This document shows positions 9,808 to 18,160 of a stretch of 64,000 nt of DNA, one piece after another. The notes below the pieces were generated by a model, which had not been told where the DNA came from, ran no database searches, and saw nothing but the letters and a program-made list of their open reading frames with translations. Every line of letters begins with the position of its first letter. Positions within the stretch are counted from its first letter, which is position 1. This stretch comes from Anaerosphaera multitolerans. GTDB taxonomy: Bacteria; Bacillota; Clostridia; Tissierellales; Peptoniphilaceae. Location: NCBI RefSeq assembly GCF_004006535.1, contig NZ_RLIH01000008.1, positions 34,925 to 98,924 on the forward strand, in the 5' to 3' direction. Made by a program: the position numbers and the translations under genes.

Positions 9808-9825
9808 AGAGGTCTTAGGACCTCT
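9808..9825. terminator. Bidirectional hairpin terminator
   Basis: Perfect 7-bp stem AGAGGTC / GACCTCT with loop TTAG, flanked by A/T runs on both sides. It sits between the convergent DUF2207-like and SpoIIM-like genes and overlaps the stop codon of the latter. Confidence 0.75.
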
Positions 9826-10408
9826 AAAAATTTACTTTCATTAAAATCAAAGGAGTAATATAGGCTTCAACTACAGCGGCAATTATTAAAAGCGGAATAA
9901 TTTTCTTTAAGTAGGTTGTTAATATATATTTTAATAAAACTTTAATCTCCACAGCATCTCTTCTGAAAATTTTCTTAATTAAAGTTATACATAGCATAGT
10001 ACCTAAAGAAGCTCCTAAAACCAATGCCGGTATTTCAAATATCCCGTGAGGTAAAATTCCAAATACCATTGACCTTAAAAAATCTCTTTGAATTAGTACC
10101 GGCAGCATTCCTATTATCATACCATTTAATATAAGTGAGAATATTGGAATAAATAAAAAAGGTATAAATCCCATTACTGTCATTACTGCTACAGCTCGTA
10201 TATTATTTAAAAACAAAGACACCCCAAAATTCTTGAAACTACTAGTATCTAAATTATTCATTATTCCATTTATAGTTTTCCCAAGTATACTTCCTATTAC
10301 TTCACTATTTGATTTTGCCCAAAAATAAGATCCCACTACTGAAATTAGAAACGCAATTGAAGCAAATACAATAATTTTCCTTAAAGTTTTTTTATATTTT
10401 AAATCCAT
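9824..10408 (-). CDS. SpoIIM-family (DUF95) membrane protein
   Basis: This 194-aa protein has five or so hydrophobic helices and the family signature region NNIRA...LNGMIIG...LPHGIFEIPAL. Stage II sporulation protein M belongs to the engulfment machinery of spore formers, but the broader family also occurs in non-sporulating bacteria. It begins three bases after the DUF3169 gene ends, within an operon led by an XRE regulator and not within a sporulation cluster. I therefore assign the family but not a sporulation role. Confidence 0.75.
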   Translation of the reverse strand: MDLKYKKTLRKIIVFASIAFLISVVGSYFWAKSNSEVIGSILGKTINGIMNNLDTSSFKNFGVSLFLNNIRAVAVMTVMGFIPFLFIPIFSLILNGMIIGMLPVLIQRDFLRSMVFGILPHGIFEIPALVLGASLGTMLCITLIKKIFRRDAVEIKVLLKYILTTYLKKIIPLLIIAAVVEAYITPLILMKVNF

Positions 10409-10411
10409 TTT

Positions 10412-11161
10412 TCACCTACTTTTCTTAACTCCTGTATAATAAGACAAGGTTAAAATTATCCAAACAAAGGTTAGAGATAATATGGCTAAAATACCTCCCT
10501 TTATTGCCATTGCTATTATAAAAATCCCTCCTATTAACAAAGGAATTATTCCATTTAATTTCCTATATGCCTCAAATCCAGCCTTATATATTTGCATCTT
10601 TTCAAATTCATCACAACTGTTTAAATATTCATCTAAAAACTTAGAGTCCAGTACATTGCCCTGTATTTTCGGATTTAATTTCTTATTGTAATCCACAATT
10701 TTTTTACTTATAAATAATTGATATAAGAGAAAAATAATAAACTGCATTGTTATAGTTAAAGGATCTAATACTTGTAAATAGTTCGGTTCAATCACAATTG
10801 ATAATATATAACTAATATATAGTGCAAATACAAGAGCTGTACTAATAGTTGATAAAATCCCAAGTTTCTCTATATAATTTTCCGCTATTTTATACTTTAA
10901 TTCAAACTGGCTATCATCTAAATTATCTATATCTATAATAATCCCCCTCGACTTTAATAAAAAATATAAACTACTTAGAAATGAAACTCCTATTAAAGCA
11001 TAGTATCCATAGGGTCCATATTTTAAAAAATTCATAATTAAAAATTCACTTACACTTAAATTCTGCACTGCACCGGCAAAAAAGCCAAAAAACCCGCCCA
11101 CTATTGCAGATATTATTACCGTTGCAATAAATTTTAATAATATTTTTTTATCTTTACTCAT
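10412..11161 (-). CDS. DUF3169-like membrane protein
   Basis: This 249-aa protein has about six predicted helices: two at the N-terminus (about residues 10-30 and 48-65), two in the middle (about 100-145) and two at the C-terminus (about 205-245). The layout and the pairing with a small XRE repressor match DUF3169 proteins of Firmicutes, whose function is not known. I choose the ATG at 11161, which has GGAGG six bases upstream, over a TTG further out. It lies 18 bp from the regulator and 3 bp from the SpoIIM-like gene, so the three are one operon. Confidence 0.65.
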   Translation of the reverse strand: MSKDKKILLKFIATVIISAIVGGFFGFFAGAVQNLSVSEFLIMNFLKYGPYGYYALIGVSFLSSLYFLLKSRGIIIDIDNLDDSQFELKYKIAENYIEKLGILSTISTALVFALYISYILSIVIEPNYLQVLDPLTITMQFIIFLLYQLFISKKIVDYNKKLNPKIQGNVLDSKFLDEYLNSCDEFEKMQIYKAGFEAYRKLNGIIPLLIGGIFIIAMAIKGGILAILSLTFVWIILTLSYYTGVKKSR

Positions 11162-11179
11162 CTCTTCCTCCAAAATAAA

Positions 11180-11383
11180 TTAATCTTCTTCCAAGTAAAA
11201 TATTTCCTCAAGGGGAACTTTAAAATAATAAGCTATTTCCAAGGCAAGTGTTACAGAGGGAGAATAATCTCCTCTTTCTATGGCACTTATAGTCTGTCTA
11301 GAAACTCCTACCATCTTTCCCATTTCCTGTTGATTTATATTTTCTCTTGCCCTATACATCTTTAAATTATTCCTTAAATGCAT
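11180..11383 (-). CDS. Small XRE-family transcriptional regulator
   Basis: This 67-aa protein is essentially one helix-turn-helix domain (INQQEMGKMVGVSRQTISAIERG) with a short C-terminal tail, like the YozG group of Firmicutes. It probably represses its own operon. The promoter just upstream has perfect -35/-10 boxes, and its -35 box lies inside a TGACAA/TTGTCA palindrome. The start is the ATG at 11383, preceded by AAAGGAG; the longer in-frame extension has no Shine-Dalgarno site. It is first in an operon with the DUF3169 and SpoIIM-like genes. Confidence 0.85.
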   Translation of the reverse strand: MHLRNNLKMYRARENINQQEMGKMVGVSRQTISAIERGDYSPSVTLALEIAYYFKVPLEEIFYLEED

Positions 11384-11458
11384 TTTTATCTCCTTTGACA
11401 AATAAGTTATACACTTTGTAAACTTTATTTGATTTTTTGACAAGTTAACTTTACATAT

Positions 11459-11487
11459 ATTATAGCTATGACAACTTTCCTTGTCAA
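11459..11487 (-). promoter_or_regulatory. Consensus sigma-A promoter of the XRE-DUF3169-spoIIM operon
   Basis: Read on the minus strand, TTGACA (11487-11482) and TATAAT (11464-11459) are spaced by exactly 17 bp, which is a perfect consensus promoter. Promoters this strong are often held down by a repressor. Confidence 0.88.
11469..11486. promoter_or_regulatory. Probable operator palindrome
   Basis: TGACAActttccTTGTCA overlaps the -35 box and most of the spacer of the operon promoter. Further TTGACAA copies lie at 11437-11443 and 11395-11401, the latter next to the ribosome binding site. A separate perfect 9-bp inverted repeat (AAGTTGCAA / TTGCAACTT) lies at 11502-11529. Autorepression by the adjacent XRE protein is inferred. 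Confidence 0.6.
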
Positions 11488-11650
11488 GGATATTTTAAAA
11501 CAAGTTGCAATAATATTTCATTGCAACTTAAGTTTTAAATATTTAATTATATAGTAAAATCTAATTCATTCCTTATAAACAGTTGATTTCTATCAATTAT
11601 TTAAAACTATAATTTCAAAGGAAAAATCACAATACCTAGCTGCTTAATAT

Positions 11651-11675
11651 TAAAAAAGCGACTTTTCAGTCGCTT
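11651..11675 (-). terminator. Terminator of the M20 amidohydrolase gene
   Basis: On the minus strand, 8-bp stem AAGCGACT / AGTCGCTT with a four-base loop, followed by a T-run, directly after the stop codon. Confidence 0.85.
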
Positions 11676-12839
11676 CTAATCTTCTAATCCCAATAAAGCC
11701 AATTCCACGTGCATCTTCACACCATATACAAAGGCTTTTTCATCAATTTTAAATTTAGGATGATGGTTTACATACTCATATCCCTCTTCTGCACTACCTC
11801 CACTTAGTATAAAGTAGCCGCTTGGCGCAATTCTTCTATAAAATGAAAAGTCCTCACTACCCATTTGCTGAGGTACATCCATATAATTTTCTTTGCCCAC
11901 AACTTTTTCTGCAGCTTTCTTAATTTTATCAACACATTCCTTGCTATTTATATTTACATCATAGCCTTTCATATATTCAAATTCATAAGTTGCACCATTT
12001 GCCTTACATATTCCGTCTACAATTTCCTTAAATCTCACTTCTATTAGTTCCCTTGTCTCTTCAGACAAATTTCTAACTGTAAACTTTAAATTAGCAGTAT
12101 CGGGTATTATATTTTCAGCAGTTCCCGAATTAAAAACACCACAGCTAATTACTGCTTTTTCAAAAGCATTTACATTTCTGGAAATAATCTGATTTACATT
12201 TATTACTATCATTGAGCCTATCATAATTGGATCTATGGACTTTTCAGGCATTGAACCATGAGCTCCCTTTCCCTGAATTTTTATAGTAACAGTATCTGAA
12301 GATGCCATTATTGGTCCTTCATTAGATAAAATATATCCAACGGACATTCCCGGCATTATGTGTAGGCCGTAAAATTCATCAACGTCATCAACCATATGAG
12401 AATTTACAATTTCTACCGCTCCTCCCGGAGGTGACTCTTCAGCATGTTGAAATATAAGTTTAACTGAACCCTTTAAACTTTCTCTATTATTTGCAAGAAT
12501 TTTAGCCGCTCCTAAAAGCATGGCAGCATGGGTATCATGACCACAGGCGTGCATTACACCTTTATTTTTAGATTTAAATTCCACATCTGACTCTTCTTCA
12601 ATTGGCAATGCATCTATATCTGCTCTTAAAGCTACAGTCTTTCCTTTGTCATTTCCCTTTATCACACCTATTACACTGGTAGGTGTCGGCTTTAATATTT
12701 CTATACCACCTATTTTCTTAAGCTCTTCTTCAATATAGGCAGAAGTATTATATTCTTTAAAAGACATCTCAGCATTCTCATGAAACCATCTTCTCCAACT
12801 TAGAATTTCCTTTTCATCTAAATATTTTTCTATGTTCAT
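11676..12839 (-). CDS. M20-family amidohydrolase (N-acyl-amino-acid deacylase type)
   Basis: This 387-aa protein is a typical M20D peptidase: an N-terminal metal-binding catalytic part, an inserted dimerisation domain, and a C-terminal catalytic segment. Metal-site motifs are visible in ALRADIDALPI, MHACGHDTHAAM and FQHAEESPPGGA, with a late GSEDFSFY. The family removes acyl groups from amino acids, as in hippurate hydrolase or N-acetyl-diaminopimelate deacetylase. The ATG at 12839 has AGGGG upstream. No lysine biosynthesis genes are adjacent, so the substrate cannot be fixed. Confidence 0.88.
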   Translation of the reverse strand: MNIEKYLDEKEILSWRRWFHENAEMSFKEYNTSAYIEEELKKIGGIEILKPTPTSVIGVIKGNDKGKTVALRADIDALPIEEESDVEFKSKNKGVMHACGHDTHAAMLLGAAKILANNRESLKGSVKLIFQHAEESPPGGAVEIVNSHMVDDVDEFYGLHIMPGMSVGYILSNEGPIMASSDTVTIKIQGKGAHGSMPEKSIDPIMIGSMIVINVNQIISRNVNAFEKAVISCGVFNSGTAENIIPDTANLKFTVRNLSEETRELIEVRFKEIVDGICKANGATYEFEYMKGYDVNINSKECVDKIKKAAEKVVGKENYMDVPQQMGSEDFSFYRRIAPSGYFILSGGSAEEGYEYVNHHPKFKIDEKAFVYGVKMHVELALLGLED

Positions 12840-12921
12840 AAAGGTCCCCTTTCAAAATGTATTTCTATGAATATTATAACTCTAATAAAATAATTTAGCT
12901 ATTTAACAAATTTATTTACAA

Positions 12922-12944
12922 TAAAAAAGCGACCCTTAAGTCGC
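12922..12944 (-). terminator. Terminator of the IPP isomerase gene
   Basis: Minus-strand stem GCGAC / GTCGC with a six-base loop, followed by six T residues. It lies just after the stop codon and has the same stem core as the terminator at 11651-11675. Confidence 0.75.
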
Positions 12945-12951
12945 ATTTAAA

Positions 12952-13974
12952 TCATTTATCGTAATCCACTAATTCTCTTAGTTTTCCCGTAACTCTATAG
13001 TTTACATTTTTAAGTTCTTCTATATTTTTAGCGCCTGTTAAAAGCATAATCATCTTCGTTTTATAAATTATGTCCTCAACGTACTTATAAGCATATTCAT
13101 ACCCGCCATGGATTAAATAACTTAATAATTCACCGCTTATTGCAGCAATAGATGCTCCTAAAACTATACTCTTTACTAAATCCAAGGCGTTTTTAATCCC
13201 CCCTGAACCTATTAGTACAAGGTCATCATATTCAAGGGCACTTATTTCAATTAAGCTCATTGCCGTAGGGATTCCCCAACTATACAACTCTGATAGATCA
13301 TTTTCCGGAGTTCTTAAATTTTCAATTTCTAAAAAATTTGTTCCGCCAAATCCGGATATATCAATATATTTAACTCCAACTGAATAGAGCTTTTTAGCTA
13401 CATCCTTTGATATACCAAAACCGACTTCTTTTACAATTACAGGTACGTCTACTTCATTTACTATATTTTCTATATTCGAAAGTATATTTTTAAAGGATCT
13501 GTCTCCCTCTTCCATAGATAACTCTTGGGCAGGATTTAAATGAATTTGAACTCCATTGGCATCTATCATCTCCACCACTCTTTTAGCATCTTCCACTGTG
13601 GAATGTCCATTTATATTTGCCAATAAAATTCCATCTCCTATGGTCTTTCTGGCACATTGAAAGGATTCAGCAGTGTCTTCATCTTCCAAGGCTATAGTTT
13701 GAGAACCCACAGCCATTGGAATATTAAAATTCTTTGCAATACGAGCCAACGAATTATTAATATCCTGAGAAAATTCATTTCCACCTGTTATTGCATTTAT
13801 CAACAAGGGAAAATCCACTTTTTTATCCAAAAACATTACTGAAGTATCTATCTCATTAAAGTCTATTTCCGGAAGAGAATTGTGATATAAAAAAATATCT
13901 TCAAACATTGGATTTCCTATATACGTCGTGCGGAGATAATTTTCTATATGCTCTCTTTTCCTATATTTTCTCAT
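12952..13974 (-). CDS. fni: Type 2 isopentenyl-diphosphate delta-isomerase
   Basis: This 340-aa flavin-dependent enzyme interconverts isopentenyl and dimethylallyl diphosphate for isoprenoid synthesis. Visible are the N-terminal RKREHIENYL segment, the LINAITGG flavin loop, the glycine-rich phosphate site SGFGGTNF, the HLNPAQE motif and the late GSGGIKNALD loop. Its length is typical. I choose the ATG at 13974, six bases after GAGG, over an upstream GTG at 13986. In many Firmicutes whiA follows yvcK; here this gene follows it instead. Confidence 0.92.
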   Translation of the reverse strand: MRKYRKREHIENYLRTTYIGNPMFEDIFLYHNSLPEIDFNEIDTSVMFLDKKVDFPLLINAITGGNEFSQDINNSLARIAKNFNIPMAVGSQTIALEDEDTAESFQCARKTIGDGILLANINGHSTVEDAKRVVEMIDANGVQIHLNPAQELSMEEGDRSFKNILSNIENIVNEVDVPVIVKEVGFGISKDVAKKLYSVGVKYIDISGFGGTNFLEIENLRTPENDLSELYSWGIPTAMSLIEISALEYDDLVLIGSGGIKNALDLVKSIVLGASIAAISGELLSYLIHGGYEYAYKYVEDIIYKTKMIMLLTGAKNIEELKNVNYRVTGKLRELVDYDK

Positions 13975-14023
13975 TTTATTCCTCACCCCTAATTAGATAA
14001 ATAATACCATTATTTTAAGTTTT

Positions 14024-14992
14024 TTACAATATTGAGTGTTTTCTTAAAACAGCTCCTATTTTTTCTCCACTATGTCTTATATAGTGATGGTCATTTTCCA
14101 AAAAATCTCCTTCAATAAGTTCAATGGATCTCTCCTTTAAAAAATCAATATCTTTTTTATCCACTTCTATAATTGAGGAATCATCTAATTCAAAATAACT
14201 TTCCAAAAGCATTTTTCTCGGACTGTAGTTATTGGCCATACATATGTCAAACATGCCTTCATAACCGTGTTTTTCCAAGGCTTCCACATGCATTCTTAAA
14301 GTGAAATCATCTGTCTCTCCACGCTGAGTCATAACATTTGAAATATATATTTTTTGGGCCCTGGTTCCCTTTAAGGCTTCTACAATTCCCTTTACTATTA
14401 AATTGGGAATTATAGATGTATACAAACTCCCCGGTCCAAAAAGTACTGCATCTGCACTTAGTATTGCAGCTACCGCCTTTTCATTTGCACTTGGTATATG
14501 AGGAAATAAACTCATCTTTTCAATACTTGTTCCTAAACTTGCACACATTTTAGGAATTGTAGATTCTCCTATACACTTATCACCATTTTTAAATTCGGCA
14601 ACTAAATGCACATTATCCAAAGTTACCGGGACTACCTTTCCGGTAATTCTCAAAACATTTTCCAATTCAATAAGGGCATTATCAAAACTTCCGTATATTT
14701 CACAAAGAGCGGCAATTAAAAGGTTCCCAAAATTTTGCCCTTCTAAATTTCCCGTCTCAAATCTATACTGAAGCAGTTTTTCCATTACAGGTTCTGTATT
14801 TGCCAACGCAATTAAACAGTTCCTCACATCACCTGGAGGAAGCATTCCCAAATCTTTACGCAGTATTCCGGAACCCCCTCCATCATCTGTCATAGTAACT
14901 ATGGCAGTAATATTTGAGGTGTATTTTTTAATACCCTTTAAAAGCGCCGAAATTCCCGTTCCGCCTCCAATTACCACTACTTTTTTATTCAT
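14024..14992 (-). CDS. yvcK: YvcK-family gluconeogenesis / morphogenesis factor
   Basis: This 322-aa protein of the CofD-like/YvcK family binds UDP-sugars and is needed for growth on gluconeogenic carbon sources and for normal cell shape in Bacillus. It starts with VVIGGGTGISALLKGIK and contains MTDDGGGSG and GPGSLYTSIIPN, all family hallmarks. It begins four bases after rapZ, so the two are co-transcribed, in the conserved rapZ-yvcK order. The gene usually found next, whiA, is absent from this window. Confidence 0.95.
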   Translation of the reverse strand: MNKKVVVIGGGTGISALLKGIKKYTSNITAIVTMTDDGGGSGILRKDLGMLPPGDVRNCLIALANTEPVMEKLLQYRFETGNLEGQNFGNLLIAALCEIYGSFDNALIELENVLRITGKVVPVTLDNVHLVAEFKNGDKCIGESTIPKMCASLGTSIEKMSLFPHIPSANEKAVAAILSADAVLFGPGSLYTSIIPNLIVKGIVEALKGTRAQKIYISNVMTQRGETDDFTLRMHVEALEKHGYEGMFDICMANNYSPRKMLLESYFELDDSSIIEVDKKDIDFLKERSIELIEGDFLENDHHYIRHSGEKIGAVLRKHSIL

Positions 14993-14996
14993 AAAA

Positions 14997-15836
14997 TCAA
15001 CCTTTATCTCTATGAGTGACAGTTACATTATTACCTAATGCTTTTAAAATTCTGCCCACTTCATTAGCTATTACAACTGACCTGTGAAAACCGCCTGTAC
15101 AACCAAATCCCACCACCAATACAGTCTTTCCCTCTTTTAAATAATTTGGAATTAAAAAGGTTAACATATCCACACATTTTGCGATAAATTCTCTAGTAAC
15201 CTCAAAACCCATAACGTATTTTTTAGTTTCTTCATTTTCTCCATCTAAGGGCTTTAAGTCCTCTAAATAATAAGGATTGGGAAGGAACCTAACATCAAAA
15301 ACCAAGTCGGCATCTTGAAGAATTCCATATTTAAATCCAAAGGAAGTTATGGAAATTTTTAAAGCATCTTCCTTGTCAACTTTCAAAATATCCCTTATGG
15401 CTTTTTTTAACTGTTGATTACTTAGCTCAGAGGTATCTATTAAGTAATCAGCCCTTGACTTTATCTCTTTTAATATTTTAGTTTCTTCTCTATAACCTTC
15501 AACTATGGATTGGTTTAAAGGATGAGGTCTTCTTAACTCTTTATATCTCTTTATAACTACATCTTCTCTGGCCTCTAAAAACATCACCTTGTAGTCTATA
15601 TTCATTTCCTCTAATTGATTTAAAGAAGCTGAAAAATCATCAAAAAACTTTCCGCTTCTTACATCTACAACTACACATACCTTATTAAAATAATTAGTGG
15701 CAGATGCAATTTCAGCAAACTTTGGCATTAATGCCGGAGGCAGATTATCCATAGCATAGTAACCCAAATCCTCTAAAACATTTAAAGCCTGTGATTTTCC
15801 CGCTCCGCTCATTCCCGTAATAACAAGTATTTCCAT
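14997..15836 (-). CDS. rapZ: RapZ/YvcJ-family nucleotide-binding protein
   Basis: This 279-aa P-loop protein belongs to the RapZ (YvcJ) family. In E. coli it guides decay of the small RNA GlmZ and so tunes glucosamine-6-phosphate synthesis; in Bacillus it has NTPase activity and an effect on competence. Walker A (GMSGAGKS) is at about residues 8-15. The C-terminal part contains GFGCTGGFHRSV, the conserved RapZ end domain. I choose the ATG at 15836, preceded by GGAGAG; the upstream TTG at 15854 has no site. It lies downstream of murB and just before yvcK. Confidence 0.93.
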   Translation of the reverse strand: MEILVITGMSGAGKSQALNVLEDLGYYAMDNLPPALMPKFAEIASATNYFNKVCVVVDVRSGKFFDDFSASLNQLEEMNIDYKVMFLEAREDVVIKRYKELRRPHPLNQSIVEGYREETKILKEIKSRADYLIDTSELSNQQLKKAIRDILKVDKEDALKISITSFGFKYGILQDADLVFDVRFLPNPYYLEDLKPLDGENEETKKYVMGFEVTREFIAKCVDMLTFLIPNYLKEGKTVLVVGFGCTGGFHRSVVIANEVGRILKALGNNVTVTHRDKG

Positions 15837-15891
15837 AAACTCTCTCCTATACAATCCTAGCTAACTTCTAAAATAACTTCTTTTGTAAATA

Positions 15892-15919
15892 AAAGACACA
15901 GTTTTTCAACTATGTCTTT
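15892..15919 (-). terminator. Hairpin after murB
   Basis: Minus-strand 12-bp stem starting at the murB stop codon (AAAGACATAGTT / AACTGTGTCTTT) with a GAAA tetraloop. The T-tract is interrupted (TATTT), so some read-through into rapZ is likely. Confidence 0.65.
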
Positions 15920-16796
15920 AAATATACTTAACTTCCCTGACAAGTTTTACATTAAAATTATCATATACTACCTTTTGGACAATTTCTATAGTTTCTTTTA
16001 TCTCCTTAGAGGTTGCATTATTCTTATTAACTACAAATCCGCAATGTTTCTCGCTAATTCCAGCGCCTCCATGAGTAAAACCCCTTAAGCCGCTATCATC
16101 AATTAACTTTCCTGCAAAATAACCCTCAGGTCTTCTGAAAGTTGAACCCGCACTTGGCATATCTAAAGGTTGCTTATCACTACGCCTTTTCATCAAATCC
16201 TCCATTTTGGATTTTATTTCCTCATAGTTTCCCTTGTTCAGTTTAAATTTTGCACTTAAAACTATATAGCCTTTCTCCTGTGCAATACTTTGTCTATAAC
16301 CAAAGTTCATCTCTTTATTATCCAGTTCAATAATATTTAAATCATTATCCAGTAACCTTACGCTTTCAACTACATCTTTTAACTCTCCATCATAAGCTCC
16401 GGCGTTCATTATTACTCCACCGCCTACTGAGCCGGGGATACCGTGGGCAAACTCCAATCCCTTTAAGGATTTTTCCAAAGCATGCTCTGCAACTTCCCTT
16501 AAAGTCGCACCTGCAGAGGCAGTTACAAGGTCTCCACTTACGGATATGTCCTTTAAAACACCCTTTAGCATTATTACTACTCCGTCAAATCCCTCATCTT
16601 TGGCCAGGACATTTGTGCAATTTCCTAAGACGATATGCTTTAGATTTCTTTCTTTGCAAATCTTCAAAGCGGAAATTAAATCCTCCTCACTTTCCGGAAA
16701 TAAGATTAAATTTGCCGGTCCGCCGGTTTTAAAACTTGTATATTTTTTTAAAGGCTCGTTTTTTAAAACTTTGCCGTATTTTTCAAATTCTTTCAT
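15918..16796 (-). CDS. murB: UDP-N-acetylenolpyruvoylglucosamine reductase
   Basis: This 292-aa FAD enzyme makes UDP-N-acetylmuramate, an early cytoplasmic step of peptidoglycan synthesis. It has the N-terminal TSFKTGGPA and the FAD-binding stretch EFAHGIPGSVGGGVIMNAGA. The catalytic region is MPSAGSTFRRPEGYFAGKLID, with the proton-donor serine in GSTF, and the late ISEKHCGFVVN provides the conserved glutamate. The length fits Firmicute-type MurB. The ATG at 16796 follows AGAGGTG. The murB-rapZ-yvcK order links cell-wall precursor supply with two UDP-sugar/glucosamine regulators. Confidence 0.96.
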   Translation of the reverse strand: MKEFEKYGKVLKNEPLKKYTSFKTGGPANLILFPESEEDLISALKICKERNLKHIVLGNCTNVLAKDEGFDGVVIMLKGVLKDISVSGDLVTASAGATLREVAEHALEKSLKGLEFAHGIPGSVGGGVIMNAGAYDGELKDVVESVRLLDNDLNIIELDNKEMNFGYRQSIAQEKGYIVLSAKFKLNKGNYEEIKSKMEDLMKRRSDKQPLDMPSAGSTFRRPEGYFAGKLIDDSGLRGFTHGGAGISEKHCGFVVNKNNATSKEIKETIEIVQKVVYDNFNVKLVREVKYI

Positions 16797-16813
16797 AAAA
16801 CACCTCTAGTAAA

Positions 16814-16843
16814 ATTATACTATAATAAGTTTCCGTTGAACAA
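16814..16843 (-). promoter_or_regulatory. Promoter of murB
   Basis: On the minus strand, TTGTTC (16843-16838) and TATAAT (16819-16814) are 18 bp apart, shortly upstream of the murB start. Confidence 0.6.
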
Positions 16844-17000
16844 TAAAATAAAGATATTATTAGTCTACAAGCATAAAGATATTACCTTTCATTAAATTAT
16901 AGTATACCCATTATAACTTTAATATCTTTTTTTGAGAACTTATAGAAAGTGTAGATGACTATATCTTTAGCCTATAAGGTGTTACTAATATTTATAATTA

Positions 17001-17043
17001 TTAAATAAAAATAGAAGTCGAATCTAAATAAAATCCGACTTCT
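17001..17043 (-). terminator. Terminator of the leu-ilv operon
   Basis: Minus-strand 11-bp stem (AGAAGTCGGAT / ATTCGACTTCT, one G-T pair) followed by TATTTTTATTT, just downstream of the ilvE stop codon. Confidence 0.85.
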
Positions 17044-17053
17044 AAAGTAAATA

Positions 17054-18115
17054 TTAAACTTCCACTTGCCAACCTTCCGGTCCTTTTTTTCTTCCCCATT
17101 GAATATCTGTAAGTTCATTGTAAAGATAGTTGCTAATTTCCCCAATCTCTCCATTGTTAACTATTATTTCAGTTCCTTCATAAAATAATTCACCTACAGG
17201 ACTTATTACTGCTGCCGTTCCTGTTCCGAATATTTCAAGCAGCTTTCCTTCTTTGTGTAAAGTCAATATTTCCTCAATGGAAATTCTTCTTTCAACTACT
17301 TTTTTTCCTTCACTTTTTAACAACTCTATAATTGACTTTCGTGTTATTCCGGGAAGTATACTGCCGCTTAATTCAGGAGTCATTATTTCATCTTCTGTTA
17401 CAAAAAATATATTCATAGAACCTACTTCTTCAATATATTTTCTATTAACTCCGTCAATCCATAAAACTTGAGAGAACCCTTTTTCTTCCGCTTCAACTTG
17501 ACTCTTTAAACTTGCGGCATAATTTCCCCCGGCCTTTGCAGTTCCCAGTCCTCCCTTTACCGTACGCACATATTTATCTTCCACATAAATTTTTATAGGC
17601 GCCAAACCGTCCTTATAGTAGGGACCGCTTGGACTTAATATTATCATCAGCAAATAAGAGCCGCTTGGATGTACTCCCAGTTTAGGATCAATTGCAATTA
17701 CAAAAGGTCTAATGTAAAGAGATGCCTCTTTAGAATCAGGTATCCAATCTCTTTCCAAATCTATTAATTTTTTAAGTGCTTCCACCATAAATTCTTCATC
17801 TATTGGAGGAATGCAAAGCCTATCGTTAGATCTGTTCATTCTTTTAAAGTTTTCATCAGGTCTAAATAAAAAAACTTTGTCTCCATTCCTATAGGCTTTT
17901 AAACCTTCAAATATAGTCTGTCCATAGTGCAAACACATTGCCGATGGAGGTAGCGAAATATTATCATAGGGGACGATTCTTGCATCGTGCCATCCCGTAT
18001 CTTCATCGTAATTCATTAAAAACATATAATCAGTAAAATACTGACCAAATCCAAGATTATTTACATCTTTTATCTTTTCTTTGAGTTCTTCTCGCTCTTC
18101 AAATTTAATATTCAT
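17054..18115 (-). CDS. ilvE: Branched-chain amino acid aminotransferase
   Basis: This 353-aa PLP enzyme of fold type IV carries out the final transamination to leucine, isoleucine and valine, or the first step of their breakdown. The region around SAMCLHYGQTIFEGLKAYR and the lysine-bearing GLGTAKAGGNYAASL segment are typical of the longer BCAT group. Further matches are EVGSMNIFFV and GTGTAAVISPVG. It is the last gene of the operon, 45 bp after ilvD, and is followed by a strong terminator. Its position in the operon favours a biosynthetic role. Confidence 0.95.
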   Translation of the reverse strand: MNIKFEEREELKEKIKDVNNLGFGQYFTDYMFLMNYDEDTGWHDARIVPYDNISLPPSAMCLHYGQTIFEGLKAYRNGDKVFLFRPDENFKRMNRSNDRLCIPPIDEEFMVEALKKLIDLERDWIPDSKEASLYIRPFVIAIDPKLGVHPSGSYLLMIILSPSGPYYKDGLAPIKIYVEDKYVRTVKGGLGTAKAGGNYAASLKSQVEAEEKGFSQVLWIDGVNRKYIEEVGSMNIFFVTEDEIMTPELSGSILPGITRKSIIELLKSEGKKVVERRISIEEILTLHKEGKLLEIFGTGTAAVISPVGELFYEGTEIIVNNGEIGEISNYLYNELTDIQWGRKKGPEGWQVEV

Positions 18116-18160
18116 ATTCCCTCCTCTGTGTTTAACTATAGAAATAGTCGCTGTTCTATA

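Larger units (their letters stand above)
16797..17053. other. Intergenic region with murB promoter, repeats and a possible small RNA
   Basis: The murB promoter lies at 16814-16843 on the minus strand. Two direct copies of ATAAAGATATTA lie at 16848-16859 and 16873-16884. The second is matched by an inverted TAATATCTTT at 16920-16929 that runs into a T-run on the plus strand, giving a terminator-like end with no plus-strand gene before it. The ilvE terminator occupies 17001-17043. Confidence 0.45.
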
